Source: Pelosinus baikalensis (lineage in GTDB: Bacteria; Bacillota; Negativicutes; DSM-13327). From it: a stretch of DNA of 64,000 nt. This document shows, piece after piece, positions 58,786 through 64,000 of the stretch; position 1 is the first letter of the stretch; each line of letters opens with the position of its first letter. Both the position numbers and the translations under genes were made by a program. Under the pieces are notes generated by a model. The model was not told where the DNA came from, did not search any database, and was given only the letters and a program-made list of their open reading frames with translations. The DNA lies in NCBI RefSeq assembly GCF_020819555.1, contig NZ_JAJHJB010000016.1, positions 1-64,000 of the forward strand, read 5' to 3'.

Positions 58786-60822
58786 ATGCATAAGAAATTA
58801 GTTTATACTATTATATTAATAATTCTGCTTGTATTGGGAGTTATTAATAGTTTTTGGGAATTTGAATATAATGTTAATTCGCTTGAGTCTTTCGGGAAAT
58901 CCAATGAGCTTACCAGGGAGGAACGGGAGTGGCTGGATCAACATGGGGATATTATCTATGGAGCTGACAACAATGCGCCGCCATTAAGATATATGGATGA
59001 AGAAAGTAAGCAATATCAAGGTATTGTTATAGATTATATCAGAGCTTTATCTATCGAATTGGAAAAAGAAATAAAGGTTAAGCCGTTGGTTTGGAATCAA
59101 GCCCTAGATAGTCTGGCAAAAGGGGAAACAGACATTTGTGATATGTATCCTTCCGAAGAAAGGGCAAAGTATTATCTTTTTTCCGAGCCTATATATAATG
59201 AAAAATCTATTATTTTGGTTCCTAGGGATAATCAGGAAATTAGTCACTATAATGATTTACGGAATAAGGCGGTCGCGGCTCAGGAAGGAGATTATGTTTG
59301 TGAATTTCTAAATTCAAAGGTTGATAGTATTGATTATGTATATGCACCGGATTACTATGGGGCGATTATGCGTTTAAAAGAAGGAAAAGTAAGCGCGGTA
59401 GTAGGGGACGAACCGGTAATCAGCTGGCTGATTGATAAATTGAATTTGGAAAATGAATTTAAAATCCTTGAGAATCCCATTTACGAAAAGGAATGTGTTT
59501 TAGCAGTTCCCAAATCGGAAAAAATTCTTCTTAATATAATCAATAAAGGGATTTATAATCTGAACCGGAAAAATACGATGGCAAAGATACAGCAAAAATG
59601 GTTTGGTATATCGGCACCTTTTATAAAACAAAAGATATTGGAAAAACTAGGTTTAAGTGTTGGAATATTTAGTATTGTAATACTTATGAGCTTTTTCCTG
59701 TTCTATACATGGAATTATCAATTAAAAAAAGAAGTACAAAAAAGAACTGAAGAGTTATATATGAGTAGAAATGATTTGGAAACTACTTTCAATGGGTTAA
59801 TCCATTGGATGATTATCGTGAATAAGGACTACCGCATAGTTGAAGTCAATAAATCTTTTTGTGACATAATGAAACATGACAAAAATGACATAATTAATAA
59901 AAAATGCCGGGAATTTCCTGGAAGCTTATGTACTGCTGACTGTGATAGCTGTATAATCAACAGGACGCTGCTTGAAGAGAAAAACTTGCAATATGAGTTT
60001 AAATATCGAAATAGAATCTATGAAATGAGTACTTTTCCGCTTAAGGATAATTTAAAAAATACACATAGGATACTTATTATGATTAAAGATATTACAAGTT
60101 CCAGGGTCGTTGAACAGCAGCTTTTGCATTCCAATAAAATGGCGGCCATAGGTCAGTTGGCAGCAGGGGTAGCTCACGAGATTAGGAATCCGCTGGGCTT
60201 AATACGAAATTATTGCTATCTTCTGAAAAATGATATGAACATAAATCACAATGTATCTAAAGAAGCCGTTAGTGTTATCGAAGCTTCTGTTGAAAAAGCG
60301 AGTAATGTCATAGAAAATTTACTTAATTTTTCTAGAATTTCAGGTAATAGCAGAGAAAATATCAACATTAGAGATTGTATTAGTAGTATTATAAAACTGG
60401 AACATAAAGTAATGGTCAAAAGAAATATTCAAGAAGAGATTATATGTGACACGGATATCATATGTTATGTAAATCAAGAGTCAATAAAGCATATTTTTAT
60501 TAATCTGATTGCCAATGCCATTGATGCGATGCCTGATGGCGGAGTACTAACAATTCGCTGTGAGAAAAAACAGGATACGCTGTTTATTTCATGTTCAGAT
60601 ACTGGAATTGGGATTAATGAAAAGGATCTGGATAATATTTTTAACCCCTTTTTTACTACGAAGCGGCTGGGACAAGGGACCGGTTTGGGGTTATATATTG
60701 TATATAATGAAGTGCAAAAATTTGTCGGAGATATTAAAGTTTCAAGTAAACTGGGGAAAGGTACTGATTTTTATATTACGCTGCCATTAAAGGGGGAAGA
60801 TATAACTAATGAAGAGCAATAA
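58786..60822 (+). CDS. membrane sensor histidine kinase with periplasmic binding-protein domain
   Basis: The 678-residue protein has an N-terminal membrane anchor (LVYTIILIILLVLGVINSFW, 5-24), an SBP family 3 sensor (about 40-275: GDIIYGADNNAPPLRYMDEESKQYQG, WNQALDSLAKGETDICDMYPSEERAKYYLFSEPI), a second membrane segment (about 284-305), a PAS domain with a Cys-rich patch (CREFPGSLCTADCDSCIIN, about 370-395), HisKA with HEIRNPLGLIRNY (His about 464) and HATPase (NLIANAIDAMPDGG, DTGIGI, GTGLGLYIV). The four-Cys patch could bind a metal or act in redox sensing. AGGAGGG selects ATG 58786. It is coupled to the following regulator (14-base overlap). Confidence 0.9.
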   Translation: MHKKLVYTIILIILLVLGVINSFWEFEYNVNSLESFGKSNELTREEREWLDQHGDIIYGADNNAPPLRYMDEESKQYQGIVIDYIRALSIELEKEIKVKPLVWNQALDSLAKGETDICDMYPSEERAKYYLFSEPIYNEKSIILVPRDNQEISHYNDLRNKAVAAQEGDYVCEFLNSKVDSIDYVYAPDYYGAIMRLKEGKVSAVVGDEPVISWLIDKLNLENEFKILENPIYEKECVLAVPKSEKILLNIINKGIYNLNRKNTMAKIQQKWFGISAPFIKQKILEKLGLSVGIFSIVILMSFFLFYTWNYQLKKEVQKRTEELYMSRNDLETTFNGLIHWMIIVNKDYRIVEVNKSFCDIMKHDKNDIINKKCREFPGSLCTADCDSCIINRTLLEEKNLQYEFKYRNRIYEMSTFPLKDNLKNTHRILIMIKDITSSRVVEQQLLHSNKMAAIGQLAAGVAHEIRNPLGLIRNYCYLLKNDMNINHNVSKEAVSVIEASVEKASNVIENLLNFSRISGNSRENINIRDCISSIIKLEHKVMVKRNIQEEIICDTDIICYVNQESIKHIFINLIANAIDAMPDGGVLTIRCEKKQDTLFISCSDTGIGINEKDLDNIFNPFFTTKRLGQGTGLGLYIVYNEVQKFVGDIKVSSKLGKGTDFYITLPLKGEDITNEEQ

Positions 60823-62167
60823 CAATTTGAAGATACTGGTAGTAGATGATGAAAAAGAATATAGAGAAGTTCTTCAGATGATACTGGAGAGTAAAGGATA
60901 TATTACAGAGACGGCCTGCAGCGGTAAAGATGCTTTGGAAAAATTAAAACAGAAAAATTTTAATTTGGTATTGTCTGACTTAATTATGCCGGGAATGAGT
61001 GGGATCGAACTTTTGGAGCAGATAATAGAAAAGCACCCTGAAACGGAAGTAATTATTGTAACAGGATACGGCACAGTTCAAAATGCAGTAGAAGCGATGA
61101 AAAAAGGAGCGTTTACATATTTTATAAAGAGTCACGATCCTGAGGAGCTTCTCATAGAGATAGGTAAAATCAAAAAGCTAGCAGGTTTGGAAAATAATAA
61201 TGAACTGGTGCGAAGCCAGCAAATAGATCATAACTTCATGCTAAAAACCAAGAATTCGAGATTTAAAAAAGTACTGGATATAGCGGAAAAAGCAGCGCAA
61301 AGTAATATAAATATTTTGATATTGGGAGAGTCTGGCGTGGGGAAAGAAGTTTTTGCCCACTATATTCACCATTGCAGTGACCGGAGAGGACGATCTTTTA
61401 TTGCTATCAACTGTCATGCGTTAGCCAATAATGTACTTGAATCAGAGCTATTTGGCCATGAAAAAGGTGCTTTTACCGGTGCGGTAGAGCAAAGAAAAGG
61501 AAGATTTGAAGCAGCACACGGCGGTACACTTTTTTTAGATGAAATAGGGGAAATATCTCTTAGTACGCAGGTCAAGCTGTTAAGGATAATAGAATTAAAA
61601 GCAATTGAAAGAATTGGAAGTAATAAATCAATTGATGTGGACTTTAGGCTTATTTGTGCAACAAATAAGAACCTGCACAAGTCGATTCTGGAGGGTGAAT
61701 TTAGAGAAGACTTGTTTTATCGAATGAGCACCATTACAATAGAAATTCCACCTCTTAGGGATAGAAAAGAGGACCTGACGGATTTAATAGACTTCTTCTT
61801 TAAAAGATCAGAAGCTGAACTTAAAAAGAAAGTGAATCAAATAGAAAAGGGAGTCATGAATTTTCTTTTCTATTATGATTATCCGGGAAATATAAGAGAG
61901 TTAAAAAATATCATCGAGCGATTAGTGGCTTTATCAAGCAATGGTATCATAAAAGAAGTTGATTTGCCGGAGTATAAAAAGGGCGAACAATGTAACAATG
62001 AAATTGTCGAAGTTAAATCTCTCAAAGATGTGAGAAAGGAATTTGAAGCCAAGTATATTGCAGAAGTCCTTGAACTGAGTGATTATAATATGTCGGCAAC
62101 GGCAAGAAAATTAGATATAACGAGAAGACAGTTGTTCAATAAAATTACAGAATATAATCTAAAATAA
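60809..62167 (+). CDS. NtrC-family sigma-54 response regulator
   Basis: The 452-residue protein has a receiver with the acidic pair DDE and phosphoacceptor D57 (LVLSDLIMPGMSG), Lys in the TYFIKSHDPE region, a AAA+ domain with GESGVGKE near 173 and GAFTGA near 219, and a Fis-type helix-turn-helix (NMSATARKLDITRRQLFNKI) at the C-terminus. All activation residues are present. It is paired with the SBP-type kinase and sits 317 bases before the NhaC gene, whose promoter is sigma-54 type. Its target is therefore most likely that antiporter. Confidence 0.93.
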   Translation: MKSNNNLKILVVDDEKEYREVLQMILESKGYITETACSGKDALEKLKQKNFNLVLSDLIMPGMSGIELLEQIIEKHPETEVIIVTGYGTVQNAVEAMKKGAFTYFIKSHDPEELLIEIGKIKKLAGLENNNELVRSQQIDHNFMLKTKNSRFKKVLDIAEKAAQSNINILILGESGVGKEVFAHYIHHCSDRRGRSFIAINCHALANNVLESELFGHEKGAFTGAVEQRKGRFEAAHGGTLFLDEIGEISLSTQVKLLRIIELKAIERIGSNKSIDVDFRLICATNKNLHKSILEGEFREDLFYRMSTITIEIPPLRDRKEDLTDLIDFFFKRSEAELKKKVNQIEKGVMNFLFYYDYPGNIRELKNIIERLVALSSNGIIKEVDLPEYKKGEQCNNEIVEVKSLKDVRKEFEAKYIAEVLELSDYNMSATARKLDITRRQLFNKITEYNLK

Positions 62168-62179
62168 TAAGATACAGAA

Positions 62180-62232
62180 AATTGGACCGGGTTGGCATTA
62201 TATTATAGATATTTTGTCAACCCGGTCCAATT
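62180..62232 (+). terminator. terminator of the two-component operon
   Basis: AATTGGACCGGGTTGGCA (62180-62197) pairs with TGTCAACCCGGTCCAATT (62215-62232) with one mismatch. Confidence 0.7.
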
Positions 62233-62241
62233 ATCCGCAGG

Positions 62242-62271
62242 CGCTAACAGGAAATAAATTTCCTATTAGCG
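62242..62271 (+). promoter_or_regulatory. 30-bp palindrome, candidate activator site (UAS) for NhaC
   Basis: CGCTAACAGGAAAT and ATTTCCTATTAGCG form a near-perfect inverted repeat over 30 bp. A second palindrome GGAAATTTATTTCC lies at 62273-62286, and GATATATCTTTTTT occurs twice (62291-62324). The palindrome lies about 100 bp upstream of the sigma-54 promoter, normal for an enhancer site of a NtrC-type regulator. Confidence 0.6.
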
Positions 62272-62369
62272 TGGAAATTTATTTCCCTAAGATATATCTT
62301 TTTTAAAATGATATATCTTTTTTTGTCTAAATAGCCGTAAAATTGGCACAAAATGCTTGCGATTTGACT

Positions 62370-62386
62370 TTGGCATGGAATTTGCT
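62370..62386 (+). promoter_or_regulatory. sigma-54 promoter of the NhaC gene
   Basis: TTGGCATGGAATTTGCT has GG at 62372-62373 and GC at 62384-62385, exactly 10 bases apart. It lies about 100 bases before ATG 62485. A nearby TTGGCACAAAATGCTTGC at 62343-62360 looks similar but has 12 bases between GG and GC. Confidence 0.8.
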
Positions 62387-62484
62387 TTTATATATTTTGT
62401 ATCTATATGAACCTGGAAGGAGATGGAATGAAGATCGTAGCAGGTTTTTGGGATATAAACTAATAAAAGAGAGGATTTGGAATT

Positions 62485-63897
62485 ATGTCGGATAACATTA
62501 AATTACCATCATTGGGACAAGCATTTTTCGTATTAGGTGGTTTTCTTGCTTTAGCATTTGCTTGCCAAGCATTCAAGATCGAAATCCATTTGGCATTATT
62601 TTCAGGATGGTTTTTAGCTCTGCTTATTGGCAAATTGGTAGGTCATAGTTACAAAAGCATGGAAGAAGCAATTACTGATGGTATTCATAATGGTATGAAT
62701 GCAGTGATTATTCTTTTAGCAGTCGGTGCTCTTGTCGGAACATGGATTTCGGGTGGTGTTGTTCCCAGCCTGATTTATTACGGATTGAAATTGATTCATC
62801 CATCTATCTTCTTATTAGCCACTTTGCTTATTTGCAGTATTACTTCACTTTCAACAGGTACTTCATGGGGCACAGCTGGTACCGCAGGAATTGCTATGAT
62901 GGGAATTGGCGCGGGGCTTGGCGTACCGGCACCAATAACAGCAGGTGCGGTATTATCCGGTGCATACTTCGGAGACAAGCTCTCGCCTTTATCGGATAGT
63001 TGTATAATAACCGCTTCTATGACGGAATTAGATGTAATTGATCACGTTAAAGGTATGTTGCCGGTCTCTCTAATAAGCTATATTATTACAGCTATTGCAT
63101 TTACAATTACCGGATTTACTGTTGTTGGAAATAACACAGTAGATTTAAGTAAAGTGAATGCGGTTATGGATGCTATTAACAGTATGTATCATGTTAGCCT
63201 GCTCAGCTTAATTCCCATGGTGGTGGTCCTTGCGTTGCTGGTAATGAGAATGCCGTCAATTCCCGTGATTACCTTTGGTGCGGTCTTAGGTATTATTTGG
63301 GGTATAGTCTTCCAAGGCTTATCGCCGGTTGAAGCAATAACGACCGCTTGGGCCCAAATTCCTAAACATTCTGGTTTGGTATTCATAGATAATATTTTGA
63401 GTCGTGGTGGAATGAGTTCTATGTTGTGGTCAGTGGGCATCATTCTTTTTGGTCTGGGTTTTGGCGGCCTCTTGGAAAAAATTGGAATATTAAAAGTTAT
63501 TGCCCAAAAAGTGGAAAAAGGGATAAAATCAGGCGGTTCATTGTCAGTTATGACAATTATTGTTGCTTTCCTTGGTAATTTATTTGGTAGTGCTATGTAT
63601 GTTTCATTAATTTTAACACCTAAAATTATGGTGGGAAAATACGATGAATTAGGTTATGACAGAAGGGTTCTTTCCAGAAATTCCGAATTTGGCGGTACTT
63701 TGACATCAAGTATGGTGCCATGGAGTGATAATGGTATTTTCATGGCCGGTATTTTAGGTGTGGGAACGCTTCAATATTTGCCATATATGTGGCTCACCTT
63801 TGCTTGTATCGCAGTTACTATTTTCTGTGGTTATACTGGCCTGTTCATGTGGAAAAAGAATGAAGAGCAAGTTCTGGCACAAAAGGTATCCTCTTAA
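62485..63897 (+). CDS. nhaC: NhaC-family Na+/H+ antiporter or related exchanger
   Basis: The 470-residue protein has about 12 membrane segments and the NhaC signature blocks STGTSWGTAGTAGIAMMGIGAGLG, GAVLSGAYFGDKLSPLSDSCIITASMT, and DNGIFMAGILGVGTLQYLPYMWLTF. Family members exchange Na+ for protons or, in the MleN branch, malate/lactate together with ions. The upstream SBP-type kinase suggests it may instead or also respond to a small-molecule substrate such as a carboxylate or amino acid. Promoter is sigma-54 type. AGAGAGGATTTGG precedes ATG 62485. Confidence 0.88.
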   Translation: MSDNIKLPSLGQAFFVLGGFLALAFACQAFKIEIHLALFSGWFLALLIGKLVGHSYKSMEEAITDGIHNGMNAVIILLAVGALVGTWISGGVVPSLIYYGLKLIHPSIFLLATLLICSITSLSTGTSWGTAGTAGIAMMGIGAGLGVPAPITAGAVLSGAYFGDKLSPLSDSCIITASMTELDVIDHVKGMLPVSLISYIITAIAFTITGFTVVGNNTVDLSKVNAVMDAINSMYHVSLLSLIPMVVVLALLVMRMPSIPVITFGAVLGIIWGIVFQGLSPVEAITTAWAQIPKHSGLVFIDNILSRGGMSSMLWSVGIILFGLGFGGLLEKIGILKVIAQKVEKGIKSGGSLSVMTIIVAFLGNLFGSAMYVSLILTPKIMVGKYDELGYDRRVLSRNSEFGGTLTSSMVPWSDNGIFMAGILGVGTLQYLPYMWLTFACIAVTIFCGYTGLFMWKKNEEQVLAQKVSS

Positions 63898-64000
63898 GTG
63901 TATGCCTGAGTAAGATAAATTCTGGAATGGCTTGAATTCCCTTCGATGTATTGACTTGCTCGCAAGTAGAACACACAAAACTAAAGGGCTTAATGCAGAA

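Noticed and set aside
62343..62360. TTGGCACAAAATGCTTGC as a second sigma-54 promoter for NhaC
   Set aside because: GG and GC are 12 bases apart instead of 10; the downstream match at 62370 has the correct spacing.
1..64000. tRNA or rRNA genes, insertion sequences, prophage genes
   Set aside because: Scanning by eye gave no cloverleaf with a T-loop GGTTCGA pattern, no rRNA-like block and no transposase, integrase or phage structural protein.

Overview
The window looks like chromosome from an anaerobic, low-GC, diderm Firmicute, most plausibly a Negativicutes member of the Sporomusaceae/Pelosinus type. The genes read as Firmicute: SpoVB-type flippase, T-box before ilvB, NagR/YvoA-type regulator, NrdD/NrdG class III ribonucleotide reductase. 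A full-length LpxA nevertheless implies a lipid A outer membrane. No rRNA, tRNA, intact transposase or phage genes were recognised, and the species assignment is inference.

Layout. 0.1-5 kb: HD-GYP protein with a coupled 51-residue ORF, DUF1653 protein, a dead Lrp/AsnC fragment, DedA protein, SpoVB-like flippase, HAD phosphatase. 5-10 kb: nrdD behind a canonical pair of NrdR boxes and nrdG further on. Between them lie a monooxygenase-like gene, a two-repeat type I-C CRISPR relic with its leader, a broken gene and an uncharacterised gene coupled to it. 10-16 kb: amino-sugar operon nagR-nagE-murQ-nagA-nagB-EIIA. 16-24.5 kb: C4 acyl-CoA operon (CoA-transferase, thiolase, acyl-CoA dehydrogenase, EtfB, ferredoxin-EtfA, Hbd, Crt) behind a sigma-54 promoter. 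24.6-31 kb: chemotaxis receptor, MaoC hydratase, GntP-type permease with its own sigma-54 promoter, and a divergent CBS-PAS-AAA+ sigma-54 activator. 31-40 kb: small ORF with a long leader, ABC-F ATPase, DUF885 peptidase, T-box-ilvBN, DUF441 protein, TetR regulator with its operator in its own promoter, radical SAM protein. 41-45 kb: a second acyl-CoA dehydrogenase/Etf/Crt cluster, with a stop codon in etfB2 and a frameshift in crt2. 45-53 kb: MarR regulator, a response regulator lacking its phosphoacceptor Asp, Spy-like protein, lpxA, nitroreductase, GNAT, two CBO0543-like membrane proteins, a Cys/Met PLP enzyme. 53-58 kb: DnaJ-like protein, ClpB, 5'-nucleotidase, CMD protein. 58-64 kb: a sensor kinase/NtrC-type regulator pair next to an NhaC antiporter that has a sigma-54 promoter and an upstream palindrome.

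How it works together. Three sigma-54 promoters with exact GG-N10-GC spacing and two sigma-54 activators are the main regulatory theme: one activator probably serves the hydroxybutyrate/C4-CoA genes, the other the antiporter. Amino sugars and cell-wall MurNAc-6-P enter the nag/murQ operon. Acetyl-CoA can flow through thiolase, Hbd, Crt and acyl-CoA dehydrogenase/Etf to butyryl-CoA or hydroxybutyrate. Seven copies of a palindromic intergenic repeat (two sequence variants) and two copies of a second one are scattered between genes, and several gene relics (Lrp, CRISPR-side gene, MCP, etfB2, crt2, 58.6 kb) show ongoing reductive decay.
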